A stretch of 55,299 bases of DNA from Chitinophagaceae bacterium. GTDB taxonomy: Bacteria > Bacteroidota > Bacteroidia > Chitinophagales > Chitinophagaceae. The DNA lies in the NCBI GenBank assembly GCA_947380905.1, contig CANCSS010000014.1, positions 1 to 55,299 of the forward strand, read 5' to 3'. Made by a program: the position numbers and the translations under genes. Under the pieces are notes generated by a model. It did not search any database. It saw only the letters and a list, made by a program, of their open reading frames with translations, and was not told the DNA's origin. Of this stretch, positions 7,523-16,495 are shown in pieces; positions within the stretch are counted from its first letter, which is position 1, and each line of letters begins with the position of its first letter.

Positions 7523-10500
7523 ATGAACAACAAGTACCCCGAATTAAATGGATTAAATCTACCCGCTATTGAGGCAGATATATTGGCTGCCTGGAAGTCA
7601 GAGCAAGCTTTTGAGCAATCTGTGACTTTAAGAGCAGGCAAAACCCCTTTTGTATTTTATGAAGGGCCCCCCAGTGCGAATGGAATGCCGGGGATACATC
7701 ATGTTATTTCAAGAACTTTAAAAGACATGGTATGTAGGTATAAAACCATGCAAGGGTTTCAAGTAAAAAGAAAAGGCGGATGGGATACGCATGGTTTGCC
7801 AGTTGAATTGGGTGTAGAAAAAGAATTGGGTATTACCAAAGAAGACATTGGAAAAAAAATTAGTGTAGAAGAGTACAATAAAAAATGTAGAGAAGCGGTA
7901 TTGCGTTATAAAAAAGAGTGGGATGATATTACCAATAAAATGGGTTATTGGGTAGATTTAAACCATCCCTACATCACTTTCGAAAACAATTATATTGAAA
8001 CGCTTTGGTGGATATTAAGTACGCTGTATAAAAAAGGATATTTGTATCAAAGTGTAAGTATACAACCCTACTCACCAGCGGCAGGCACAGGATTAAGTTC
8101 GCATGAACTCAATCAGCCAGGTACTTACAAAGATGTAAAAGATACTTCGGTGGTAGCGATGTTTAAAGCGGTTCAAAATACAGAGAGTCAATTTTTATTT
8201 GATGCAGTAAAAGGAGCTGGTTCAAAATCCGCCGAAGTTTTTTATATGGCTTGGACCACTACGCCTTGGACTTTGCCCTCTAACTTAGGATTGACTGTAG
8301 GACCCAATATTGAATATGTTTTAGTGGCTACGTACAATCCTTATACGGCAATACCTGTAAATGTTTTGTTGGCCAAAGCCTTGATAGGAAAGTATTTCAA
8401 AGAAGAAGGTGCTACACTTGAAAGTTTTGCAGAAGGAGATAAAATCATTCCATGGAAAATCATTGCTACCTGCAAAGGAAGTCAATTGAATGGATTGCGT
8501 TACGAACAATTGATGCCAGTTGCGGCCAATGACCCAAGTACTTTCGAAGGAGATCCATTTAAAATTGTATTAGGTGATTTTGTAACCACCGAAGATGGAA
8601 CAGGTATTGTACATACTTCTCCCGCTTTTGGTGCAGATGATTATAAAGTAGGACAAAAAAATAATTTAGGAATTATAACACTGGTAGATCGGGAAGGAAA
8701 ATTTGTAGAAGGCGTAGGCGAATTTAGTGGCCGCTATGTAAAGAACTACAAAGACGAAAAAGAGTACCAAGATGTAAACGTGGATATTTCTGTGAAGTTG
8801 AAAAAAGAAAATCGTGCGTTTAAAGTGGAAAAATACGAACACAATTATCCGCATTGTTGGAGAACCGATAAGCCTATATTATACTATCCATTAGATGCTT
8901 GGTTTATCAAAACTACTGCGGTGAAAGATAGAATGGTGGAGTTAAACAAGACCATTAATTGGAAGCCTAAAAGCACTGGTGAAGGGCGTTTTGGGAATTG
9001 GTTGGAAAATATGGTGGATTGGAATTTATCTCGCAGTCGTTATTGGGGTACACCACTACCTATTTGGAGAACCGAAGATGGCACTGAAGAAATTTGTATA
9101 GGATCGATTGATGAATTAACCAAAGCGTATACTGCTGCCAAGGGAAAAGGATATAATAAGGAAGTGGACTTAAAAATAATAGATGGCAAGTTGGATGTTG
9201 ATTTACACAAACCATTTGTAGACCAGATTGAAATTTTGAGTCCTTCAGGACAACCCATGAAACGTGTTTCGGATTTAGTAGACGTTTGGTTTGATTCGGG
9301 AGCTATGCCTTATGCACAATGGCATTATCCATTTGAGAACAAAGATTTAATAGACAAAGGAGAGGCTTTCCCAGCCGACTTTATTTGTGAAGGGGTAGAT
9401 CAAACCCGTGGTTGGTTTTATACTTTACATACTTTGGGTGTTTTATTATTTGACAGTGTGGCGTACAAAGCAGTTATGAGTAATGGTTTGGTATTAGACA
9501 AGAATGGCAATAAGATGAGTAAGCGATTGGGCAATGTGGTGAATCCATTCGAAACCATTGAAAAATATGGGGCAGACGCAACGCGCTGGTATTTGGTCAC
9601 CAATGCTTCTCCTTGGGATAATTTAAAATTTGATTTAGCGGGCATTCAGGAAGTACAAAGAAAATTCTTTGGTACTTTATACAATACCTATCAATTTTTT
9701 GTGTTGTATGCCAATGTAGATAATTTCCATTTTGAACAAGCGCCAATTCCATTAAATGAAAGACCGGAGATAGATCGTTGGATTATATCTTCGCTCAATA
9801 CATTAATACAAACGGTAACCAATGCCATGGACGACTTTGAACCTACCACAGCAGGTCGTGCCATTGAAACTTTTGTAGATGAACATTTAAGCAATTGGTA
9901 TGTACGTTTGTGTCGCAGACGTTTTTGGAAAGGCACGTATACGCAAGATAAAATTGCCGCTTACCAAACATTGTATGAATGTATAGAAACCATTACTAGG
10001 TTAATGGCACCTATTGCGCCTTTTTTCTGTGATCAAGTTTTTAGAAATTTAAACAGCATTACAAAAAAGCATCCTGCTAGTTCTATACATCATGTAGATT
10101 TTCCTAAAGCAGACAAGACTAAAATAGACGCAGCTTTAGAAACAAGAATGCAAATGGCGCAAGACATTTGTTCTTTGGTTTTATCTATTAGAAAAAAGGT
10201 AAACATTAAAGTGCGTCAACCATTACAAAAAATACTCATACCTGTTTTGGACCCTGCCATGAAAAAAGCCATTGAGCAAATGGAGGAGTTAATTTTAGCA
10301 GAGGTAAACGTTAAAGAAATTAATTATATCACAGATACCGAAGGAGTAATCAGTAAAAAGGTAAAAGCCAACTTCAAAATTTTAGGGGCCAAATTGGGAA
10401 CCAAAATGAAACAAGCTTCTGCCCTGATTGCCAATTTAACCCAGGCGCAAATAAGCAGCTTGGAAAAGGACGGAGTATTGGCTTTGACCATCGAAGAAGA

Positions 10501-10876
10501 GACAATCCAATTGTTACTCAATGAAGTAGAAATTATTGCCGAAGACATACCAGGATGGAGCGTGGCTGTAAAAAATTCCCTTACTGTAGCCTTGGACATC
10601 ACGATCAGCCCCGACTTATTGATGGAAGGGAATGCTAGAGAGCTGGTGAACAGGGTCCAAAACATCCGAAAAGAGCGTAATTTTGACTTAACAGACAAGA
10701 TTTTGCTTGAAATTGAGGATAATACAGAGTTGAAAAAATCCATTATTCAATTTTCGGACTATATTTGCCGCGAAATTCTAGCGCATCAAATCGACTGGGT
10801 TCCCACTATTAAAGAGGGGGTTCTTGTGGAGATAAATGAGCATAAATTATGTATTTCTGTTAGACAAAAAGGATAA
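7523..10876 (+). CDS. ileS: Isoleucyl-tRNA synthetase, IleS2-like with GIHH signature
   Basis: Class Ia synthetase that charges tRNA-Ile. The 1117-residue protein has the HIGH-equivalent motif as G57-I-H-H60 in GPPSANGMPGIHH: the first and third positions are exchanged relative to HxGH. KMSKR is at 664-668. The CP1 editing domain shows TTPWTLPSN and the acid motif HTSPAFGADDY. The C-terminus has no CxxC zinc module. These features fit the eukaryote-like IleS2 type, which is associated with low mupirocin sensitivity. The start is the ATG at 7523; a weak -7 motif TACCTTCG lies at 7484. It is followed after 2 bp by the DksA-like gene, so both are probably one transcript. Confidence 0.96.
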   Translation: MNNKYPELNGLNLPAIEADILAAWKSEQAFEQSVTLRAGKTPFVFYEGPPSANGMPGIHHVISRTLKDMVCRYKTMQGFQVKRKGGWDTHGLPVELGVEKELGITKEDIGKKISVEEYNKKCREAVLRYKKEWDDITNKMGYWVDLNHPYITFENNYIETLWWILSTLYKKGYLYQSVSIQPYSPAAGTGLSSHELNQPGTYKDVKDTSVVAMFKAVQNTESQFLFDAVKGAGSKSAEVFYMAWTTTPWTLPSNLGLTVGPNIEYVLVATYNPYTAIPVNVLLAKALIGKYFKEEGATLESFAEGDKIIPWKIIATCKGSQLNGLRYEQLMPVAANDPSTFEGDPFKIVLGDFVTTEDGTGIVHTSPAFGADDYKVGQKNNLGIITLVDREGKFVEGVGEFSGRYVKNYKDEKEYQDVNVDISVKLKKENRAFKVEKYEHNYPHCWRTDKPILYYPLDAWFIKTTAVKDRMVELNKTINWKPKSTGEGRFGNWLENMVDWNLSRSRYWGTPLPIWRTEDGTEEICIGSIDELTKAYTAAKGKGYNKEVDLKIIDGKLDVDLHKPFVDQIEILSPSGQPMKRVSDLVDVWFDSGAMPYAQWHYPFENKDLIDKGEAFPADFICEGVDQTRGWFYTLHTLGVLLFDSVAYKAVMSNGLVLDKNGNKMSKRLGNVVNPFETIEKYGADATRWYLVTNASPWDNLKFDLAGIQEVQRKFFGTLYNTYQFFVLYANVDNFHFEQAPIPLNERPEIDRWIISSLNTLIQTVTNAMDDFEPTTAGRAIETFVDEHLSNWYVRLCRRRFWKGTYTQDKIAAYQTLYECIETITRLMAPIAPFFCDQVFRNLNSITKKHPASSIHHVDFPKADKTKIDAALETRMQMAQDICSLVLSIRKKVNIKVRQPLQKILIPVLDPAMKKAIEQMEELILAEVNVKEINYITDTEGVISKKVKANFKILGAKLGTKMKQASALIANLTQAQISSLEKDGVLALTIEEETIQLLLNEVEIIAEDIPGWSVAVKNSLTVALDITISPDLLMEGNARELVNRVQNIRKERNFDLTDKILLEIEDNTELKKSIIQFSDYICREILAHQIDWVPTIKEGVLVEINEHKLCISVRQKG

Positions 10877-10878
10877 AT

Positions 10879-11829
10879 ATGGCTACAAAAAAACCGGCTC
10901 CAAAAAAGGCAGCTCCAAAGAAAGTGGCTCCAAAAAAAGCAGCTCCAAAGAAGGCGGCTCCTAAAAAAGCAGCTCCAAAGAAGGCGGCTCCCAAAAAAGC
11001 GACTCCCAAAAAGGTGGCTCCAAAAAAAGCTGCTCCAAAAAAAGCTGCTCCCAAAAAAGCAGCCCCTAAAAAAGTAATTCCTGTAAAAAAAGTAGTTCCT
11101 AAAAAAGTTGCTCCCGCAAAAAAAGCGGTTCCTGTTAAAACACCCCTAAAAAAAGCAACTCCTATTAAAGCGCCAATAAAGAAAGTAGTTCCTGTAAAAG
11201 GAAATGCCAAACCCACGTTACCTGTAAAAGCCCCTGTGGTAGCAAAGCCGGTAGAAAAATATGTTCCACCTGCAAAGCCAGTTCCTAAGATACCAACACC
11301 TCCAGTAAAGCCAGTTCGTAAAACGGCAGAACCCATCAAAGACATTAAAGTGCCTAAGATTGGTGCCAAGAGCAGTGTACCTTATCAACCAGGTTATGTT
11401 CCTATGGAAAGAAGAAAAGAAGTAACAAGATCTACCGATACTTTAGTAAAATATTCTGATGCAGAATTAAAAGAATTCAAAGAGTTAATTTCTAATAAAT
11501 TAGAAGCTGCAAAAAAAGAGTTGATCTACTTACAAGGACTCATTACACGTAAAGATGAGTTAGGTGGTGACAACGATGATGCAAGATACATGACCATGGA
11601 AGATGGAAGTATTAGCATGGAAAGAGAGCAATTGGGTCAAATGGCCAGTCGTCAAATTACTTTTATTGACCATTTGGAGAAAGCCTTAATGCGTATCGAA
11701 AACAAAACCTATGGTATTTGTAGAGTCACTGGTCGCTTGATAGACAAAGCGCGTTTGCGTGCTGTGCCTCATGCCACATTAAGTTTAGAGGCTAAATTAG
11801 GCTATGTTAGAAACAGCAATGACCAATAA
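10879..11829 (+). CDS. DksA/TraR-like protein with Lys-Ala-Pro-rich histone-H1-like N-terminal tail
   Basis: The 316-residue protein has two very different halves. Residues 6-65 are twelve pentads of the type [AVP][AT]PKK. A looser Pro/Lys/Val-rich region runs to about 160, strongly basic and probably disordered, like eukaryotic H1 tails or AlgP. Residues about 190-310 form a DksA/TraR module with a coiled-coil hairpin and the C-terminal motif YGICRVTGRLIDKARLRAVPHATLSLEA. Three of the four zinc cysteines of classical DksA are absent, so no canonical zinc finger can form. The protein may bind RNA polymerase through the DksA part and nucleic acid through the tail; both are inferences. It lies 2 bp behind ileS. 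Confidence 0.85.
   Translation: MATKKPAPKKAAPKKVAPKKAAPKKAAPKKAAPKKAAPKKATPKKVAPKKAAPKKAAPKKAAPKKVIPVKKVVPKKVAPAKKAVPVKTPLKKATPIKAPIKKVVPVKGNAKPTLPVKAPVVAKPVEKYVPPAKPVPKIPTPPVKPVRKTAEPIKDIKVPKIGAKSSVPYQPGYVPMERRKEVTRSTDTLVKYSDAELKEFKELISNKLEAAKKELIYLQGLITRKDELGGDNDDARYMTMEDGSISMEREQLGQMASRQITFIDHLEKALMRIENKTYGICRVTGRLIDKARLRAVPHATLSLEAKLGYVRNSNDQ
10894..11073 (+). repeat. In-frame 15-bp tandem repeat encoding the APKK pentads
   Basis: Twelve consecutive 15-bp units encode PKK-containing pentapeptides. Third positions vary (ccc/cca/cct, aaa/aag), so the repeat is conserved at protein rather than strict DNA level, although copy number could still change by slippage. Confidence 0.85.
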
Positions 11830-11855
11830 GATGTAGTATCAAACTTCTCGATAAT

Positions 11856-11891
11856 AAAAAACCCTGATAAATGATTATCAGGGTTTTTTTT
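11856..11891 (+). terminator. Strong intrinsic terminator of ileS-dksA-like operon
   Basis: A perfect stem including ACCCTGATAA / TTATCAGGGT, with loop ATGA, extended by A/T pairs and followed by eight T residues. The A-rich left arm could also stop the convergent exporter transcript. Confidence 0.93.
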
Positions 11892-11949
11892 GGTCTTCTA
11901 TTCCTCTTCCGTTTTGGGTTTTCTACACATCAGACGGTTTAGTTTCTTC

Positions 11950-13770
11950 TTATTTTACCTCCTGCATATCAATCAGTTTACGGTAATAACCATTTTGTGC
12001 CAGCAATGCATCGTGATTGCCTCTTTCCACAATTTCTCCTTTTTGCAATACGACAATTTCATCTGCGTGTCTAATGGTAGACAATCGATGTGCAATCACA
12101 ATTGAAGTTCTATTTTGCATCATATTGTTGATGGCCTCTTGTACCAATTTTTCACTTTCTGTATCTAGGGCAGAAGTAGCTTCGTCTAGAATTAAGATGG
12201 GAGGATTTTTTAATACCGCACGAGCAATGGTTAATCTTTGTCTTTCTCCGCCGCTCAATTTGCTGCCGCGATCTCCAATCATACTTTGGAATCCCCCTTC
12301 TTTTTTAATAATAAATTCATACGCATTCGCAATTTTTGCTGCCGCTATAATTTCTTCCTCAGTGGCTTCGGGTTTACCCAAAGCAATATTGGCAGCAATG
12401 GTATCATTAAATAAAATAGGTTCTTGGGTAACAATACTTATTAATTTTCTTAAACTATGTAAGCTGTAGGCTTTAATATTTTTTCCGTCAATATATAAGT
12501 TGCCAGCACTTACATCGTGAAAGCGAGGTACTAAATCGGCCAAAGTGCTTTTGCCAGCACCAGAAGAACCAACCAATGCCACTGATTTTCCTTTTTGAAT
12601 GGTTAGATCGATGTCTTTTAAAATGGTGGTATCCTGGTATAGAAATTGAACATTTTTAAACTCGATGGAATCTTTAAAAGTATCCAATACAATTGGATGT
12701 GCATTTTCTTCAACAGTCAATGGTGCTTCTAAAATTTCATTCAATCTATCTAAAGTGGCATTGCCTCTTGTGACGTTGTAAGCCGCTTGTGACAGGGCTT
12801 TAGAAGGATTTATGATTTGAGAAAACAAAGCTACATAAGCAATAAAAGAACTGCCTGAAAGTATTTCTCCACTCAAAACGAGCTTGCCACCAAACCATAA
12901 AACACCACATAAAATAATCACGCCCAATGTTTCTGAAACCGGAGAAGCCAAATCGCGGCGGTTTAAAATTTTATTTTTGATGTTAAAAATTTCATCTACC
13001 AATCCAAAAAATTGTTTTTTAACACGCGCTTCCGCATTAAAAGCTTTGATAATTCTTAAGCCAGTTAAAGTTTCTTCCATCTGACTTAAAATTTCACCCC
13101 ATTTTACTTGTGCTTTATTGGTATGTTTTTTTAAACTTCTTCCAATGCGACCCACAATCAAACCAGCGAGCGGCAATAATATAAAAACAAATAAAGTAAG
13201 CTTTACACTAATGATAAATAAGAAAATTAAAATGCCTAATATGTTTAAAGGTTCTTTAATTAAACCCTCTAAGGCGCCAATGACTGAATTCTCTAATTCA
13301 GTAATGTCATTAGACGACCTACTTAAAATATCTCCTTTGCGTTGTTCTGTAAAATAACCAATGGGCAATTGCAATATTTTTTCATACAATAGTCTGGAAT
13401 ATTTTCTGGTGACTGCGTTTCTAATGGGAGCTAAAAAATAAAAAGACAAATAAAGAAATGTATTTTTTAGAAAAATGGTAATGATGATGCTCAAGCAAAT
13501 CCATCCCAAGGCTTGCACTTTACCATGTTCGGCAATGCTTTGTTGTAAGAAGCCGTAAATGATGTCTTTGATATTGCTATTGCTGCCCACTGCCACAGTT
13601 TTAACAGCACCCGTTAATTCGCTGCTGCCAAAAATAAGGTCCATGAATGGCATTAACATTCCCAACGAGAACAAGCCAAATATTATAGATAGGGTAATAA
13701 ATAGGCTATACCAACCCATATAGGCCTTGTATTCTCTGATATAACTTATGATGCGAATAAATTTCTTCAT
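11950..13770 (-). CDS. ABC exporter with fused membrane and ATPase domains (MsbA-like)
   Basis: A 606-residue half-transporter. Six membrane segments lie in about residues 1-320. The nucleotide-binding domain has Walker A GSSGAGKSTL at about 400, signature LSGGERQRL and Walker B ILILDEATSALD, with the His switch in IVIAHRLST. This is the MsbA/LmrA architecture; lipid A or lipid flipping is a common role, but the substrate cannot be read from sequence. The start at MKKFIRIISYIREY (13770) is preferred over a longer frame to 13827, because upstream codons overlap the promoter region shared with divergent rbfA. It faces the ileS operon tail to tail. Confidence 0.88.
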   Translation of the reverse strand: MKKFIRIISYIREYKAYMGWYSLFITLSIIFGLFSLGMLMPFMDLIFGSSELTGAVKTVAVGSNSNIKDIIYGFLQQSIAEHGKVQALGWICLSIIITIFLKNTFLYLSFYFLAPIRNAVTRKYSRLLYEKILQLPIGYFTEQRKGDILSRSSNDITELENSVIGALEGLIKEPLNILGILIFLFIISVKLTLFVFILLPLAGLIVGRIGRSLKKHTNKAQVKWGEILSQMEETLTGLRIIKAFNAEARVKKQFFGLVDEIFNIKNKILNRRDLASPVSETLGVIILCGVLWFGGKLVLSGEILSGSSFIAYVALFSQIINPSKALSQAAYNVTRGNATLDRLNEILEAPLTVEENAHPIVLDTFKDSIEFKNVQFLYQDTTILKDIDLTIQKGKSVALVGSSGAGKSTLADLVPRFHDVSAGNLYIDGKNIKAYSLHSLRKLISIVTQEPILFNDTIAANIALGKPEATEEEIIAAAKIANAYEFIIKKEGGFQSMIGDRGSKLSGGERQRLTIARAVLKNPPILILDEATSALDTESEKLVQEAINNMMQNRTSIVIAHRLSTIRHADEIVVLQKGEIVERGNHDALLAQNGYYRKLIDMQEVK

Positions 13771-13838
13771 ATTCAAAATTATTCCCGCAGAATAATCAGC
13801 AAAGTAACTAATTTTACAACGAATCAACGATTTTGATT

Positions 13839-14183
13839 ATGGAAGAAGGAAAAAGACAAAAACAGGTGGCTGGGGCCATACAAACAGCCCTAAACGATAT
13901 ATTTTTAAAATTAGGACTCACTAATTTACAAGGGGGTATGATTTCCATATCTTCTGTAAAAGTGACCCCCGATTTATTAGAGGCCAGAATTTATATAAGC
14001 CTTTTTCAAGTAAAGGAAACCGAAGCCTGCTTTAAGAAAATTCAAGCGCAGGCATGGGAAATTAAAAAGCATCTTTCTGATACCATGAAGCACCAATTAA
14101 GGCGCATTCCGGTATTGCATTTTTATTTAGACGATACTTTGGACTATGTTTTTAAAATGGATGAAATTCTAAAAAATTTGTAA
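13839..14183 (+). CDS. rbfA: Ribosome-binding factor A
   Basis: Small KH-fold protein that binds the 30S subunit during 16S rRNA 5'-end maturation and is needed in the cold in other bacteria. The 114 residues carry the family pattern, with MISISSVKVTPDLLEARIYIS mid-protein split over a typical beta-alpha core and the C-terminal strand RIPVLHFYLDDTLDYVFKMDEIL. The ATG at 13839 is preferred to the TTG at 13833. Its stop codon directly abuts the GTG start of the following FtsX-type gene, which suggests translational coupling. Confidence 0.94.
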   Translation: MEEGKRQKQVAGAIQTALNDIFLKLGLTNLQGGMISISSVKVTPDLLEARIYISLFQVKETEACFKKIQAQAWEIKKHLSDTMKHQLRRIPVLHFYLDDTLDYVFKMDEILKNL

Positions 14184-15398
14184 GTGCATTTCTTATTTGC
14201 ATGGCGTTATTTTAGAGGAAAATATACTTTTCAGGCAATACAAATGATTGCCTGGGTAAGTGTATTCGCCATTGCTTTGGGTACCGCCGCTCTTATTTTA
14301 ATACTTAGTGTATCCAATGGGTTTACTGAAATTGTAAAAGGGTTGTATTCGGATTTTTATGCCGATGTGCGTGTGACACCCGTTCAAGGAAAATTTTTTA
14401 CTTTATCAGACAGTACCTACCAAATGGTTGAAAAAATGGAAGGGATAAAAACAGTTAGTAAAGTGGTAGAGAGTAGAGCCTTACTAGTCAAGGATCATTT
14501 TCAAGCAGTAGTAATGGTGAAGGGAATTGATGCGAACTATGGTCAAATTAACAATGTCAAAGCTCATTTAAAAAGAGGCAGCTTTGAAGTTGGAAAGATG
14601 CAATCACCCAAGTTGGTAATGGGAGTTGGTATCGAACAAAAGTTAGGTTTGTTTCAGCGCTCTATTGGTGATACGCTTCAATTGTTTGCAGTGAACCGAT
14701 CTGGGCAATCCATTACCAATTTAGGTCAGCTCAATACTTTAAATGCCACAGAAGCTGGCGCTTTCTCTGTGCAACAAGAATTTGATGATCAATATGTATT
14801 TACCAATTATGCTTTTGCTCAATATTTATTTGACTTAGCGCCCAATCAGGTTTCAGCTATTGAACTTTCAGTGCCCGTTCAAAAAGAAGCCCAAGTGATG
14901 GCCCAATTAAAAAATCGTTTAGGTGCTGGCTTTGTTGTAAAAAATAAATTTCAACAAAACATGGACTTGTATAAAATCATGCAAATGGAAAAGTGGATTA
15001 TATTTTCCATTCTGGCTTTAATTATGATGGTAGCTTCTTTTAATTTAGTAGGGGCTTTAACGATGCTGGTATTGGAAAAGCAAAAAGACATTCATGTGTT
15101 ACATGCGATGGGGGCAAGGCCTTGGGACATTCAAAAAATATTTTTATTGTTGTCTGGGATCATGGCTTTTATGGGTGCTTTGATTGGAGGAGGCTTAGCC
15201 ACTATTTTTTGCTGGTTGCAAAACACATTTCATTTTATTAAGTTGGGAGGCCAATCTTTCGTGATTGATTATTATCCTGTGAAACCCATGGCTCTAGATT
15301 ATATTGCCATCATGCTATTGGTAATTGCCATTGCAATTTTAGCTGGATGGTTGCCAGCGCGCAGAGCTGCAGATCGTTTGTTCGAAAAAATTAATTAG
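14184..15398 (+). CDS. FtsX/LolC-type ABC transporter permease
   Basis: A 404-residue membrane protein with the LolC/LolE/MacB layout: one N-terminal membrane segment (about 20-45), a large periplasmic domain (about 50-265) and three C-terminal segments (about 275-395) in the FtsX domain. The motif LVLEKQKDIHVLHAMGARPWDIQKIFLL is typical of lipoprotein-releasing permeases. A role in lipoprotein release is plausible, but no LolD-type ATPase lies nearby. The start is GTG at 14184, directly after the rbfA stop codon; the next usable start would remove part of the first membrane segment. Confidence 0.86.
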   Translation: MHFLFAWRYFRGKYTFQAIQMIAWVSVFAIALGTAALILILSVSNGFTEIVKGLYSDFYADVRVTPVQGKFFTLSDSTYQMVEKMEGIKTVSKVVESRALLVKDHFQAVVMVKGIDANYGQINNVKAHLKRGSFEVGKMQSPKLVMGVGIEQKLGLFQRSIGDTLQLFAVNRSGQSITNLGQLNTLNATEAGAFSVQQEFDDQYVFTNYAFAQYLFDLAPNQVSAIELSVPVQKEAQVMAQLKNRLGAGFVVKNKFQQNMDLYKIMQMEKWIIFSILALIMMVASFNLVGALTMLVLEKQKDIHVLHAMGARPWDIQKIFLLLSGIMAFMGALIGGGLATIFCWLQNTFHFIKLGGQSFVIDYYPVKPMALDYIAIMLLVIAIAILAGWLPARRAADRLFEKIN

Positions 15399-15408
15399 TG
15401 GATTGAGA

Positions 15409-15436
15409 CCTAATAAATTATAAATAATTTATTAGG
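15409..15436. terminator. 12-bp perfect inverted repeat between convergent genes
   Basis: CCTAATAAATTA and its exact complement TAATTTATTAGG are separated by TAAA. It begins 10 bp after the FtsX-type gene. No T-run follows on the plus strand, so it may stabilise the 3' end or act as a factor-assisted terminator. Confidence 0.6.
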
Positions 15437-15521
15437 ATGGAGATAGTTGTAAATATCAAAAAGTAAAAATCAAAAAGAGAATTTTTAAAGTAATTGATAT
15501 TCTATAAAATCCCTCTAAAAA

Positions 15522-16361
15522 TTAATAATCTCCCAAAGTTTCTTCTAGTTGTCCCAATGCTTTTGCCAATTGCTCGTCGTTGGGTGCAATGCCATGCCAC
15601 TCATGGCTGCCTTGCATAAAGTCAACGCCTTTACCCATTTCTGTCTTCATTAAAATACAGATAGGCTTGCCTTGGCCAGTCAATGATTTTGCTTTAGCAA
15701 GCGTTTCGATGATATTGTCCATATGGTGACCATCCATGTGTAAAACGGTCCAATGAAATGCTTTAAACTTGTCTTCTAAACTATCCAAGGATAAAACTTT
15801 GCTTAATGGTCCGTCAATTTGTTGACCATTCACATCTACGGTAGCAATTAAATTGTCTACTTTATTGTGTGCAGCAAACATAACGGCTTCCCAAATTTGT
15901 CCTTCTTGTAATTCACCATCGCCGTGTAAGCTATAAACTGTTCTATCATCCTGGTTGTATTTTTTAGCAAGTGCTGCACCAATCGCAACACTCATGCCTT
16001 GACCTAAGGAACCACTTGCAATACGAATACCCGGTAAATGATCATGGGTAGTGGGATGACCTTGTAAGCGAGAATTTATTTTTCTGAAACTTGCCAATTC
16101 TTTAATATCAAAATAACCTGCTCTTGCTAAAACCGAATAGTAAACAGGAGAGATATGACCATTGGATAAAAAGAAAAGGTCTTCATTTTTTCCGTCCATT
16201 GAAAAGTGGGTATCGAATTTCAATACTTTAAAGTACAGTGCCGTTAGAAAGTCGGTACAACCCAAAGAACCACCAGGGTGACCGCTTTGTTGAGCATGAA
16301 CCATTCTTACAATGTCTCTTCTAATTTGAGAGGCTATTTTAGTTAAATCGGTAGTCGCCAT
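15522..16361 (-). CDS. Transketolase, N-terminal (TPP-binding) subunit
   Basis: First half of a split transketolase (279 residues), pentose phosphate pathway. It contains HPGGSLGCTDFLTALY and GSLGQGMSVAIGAALAKK. The thiamine diphosphate motif runs from GDGELQEGQIWEA to about 28 residues later at DVNGQQIDG. The protein ends where the pyrimidine-binding and C-terminal domains would begin. A partner subunit is required, yet neither neighbour (FtsX-type gene, frr) encodes it, so it must lie elsewhere. The start at MATTDLTKIASQI (16361) is preferred; a longer frame to 16493 would run across the -7 motif at 16384 and into frr. Confidence 0.92.
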   Translation of the reverse strand: MATTDLTKIASQIRRDIVRMVHAQQSGHPGGSLGCTDFLTALYFKVLKFDTHFSMDGKNEDLFFLSNGHISPVYYSVLARAGYFDIKELASFRKINSRLQGHPTTHDHLPGIRIASGSLGQGMSVAIGAALAKKYNQDDRTVYSLHGDGELQEGQIWEAVMFAAHNKVDNLIATVDVNGQQIDGPLSKVLSLDSLEDKFKAFHWTVLHMDGHHMDNIIETLAKAKSLTGQGKPICILMKTEMGKGVDFMQGSHEWHGIAPNDEQLAKALGQLEETLGDY

Positions 16362-16383
16362 AATAGTATAATAATAGTGGAGG

Positions 16384-16391
16384 CAAAGATA
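16384..16391 (-). promoter_or_regulatory. -7 element of the transketolase subunit gene
   Basis: On the minus strand TATCTTTG matches TAnnTTTG and lies 22 nt before the start codon. The -33 site is not evident. Confidence 0.5.
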
Positions 16392-16443
16392 GAATTCATA
16401 GTCTAAATAGCATCGAAAATATAGCAAAAAGCCAAAAAAAGAC

Positions 16444-16475
16444 TTGTGCTCAATTCTATGATTTGCGTAGCTTTG
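16444..16475 (+). promoter_or_regulatory. TTG-N21-TAGCTTTG promoter of frr
   Basis: TTG at 16444-16446 and TAGCTTTG at 16468-16475, spacer 21 bp. The frr ATG begins 20 nt downstream. Confidence 0.62.
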
Positions 16476-16495
16476 AAGACTCAAATAATTCAAGT

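Noticed and set aside
10860..11369. Minus-strand open frame of 169 codons rich in Gly, Ala and Phe, opposite the APKK repeat
   Set aside because: It is the complement of the 15-bp repeat; its periodicity is explained by the plus-strand pentads and it has no promoter.
12017..13357. Plus-strand open frames opposite the ABC exporter
   Set aside because: Complement of conserved ATPase and membrane parts; no independent support.
13771..13827. N-terminal extension of the ABC exporter
   Set aside because: The added residues resemble no exporter N-terminus and use up the gap to divergent rbfA, where promoters must lie.
16362..16493. N-terminal extension of the transketolase subunit
   Set aside because: It would cover the -7 motif at 16384 and nearly reach the frr start; homologues start at the MATTDL position.
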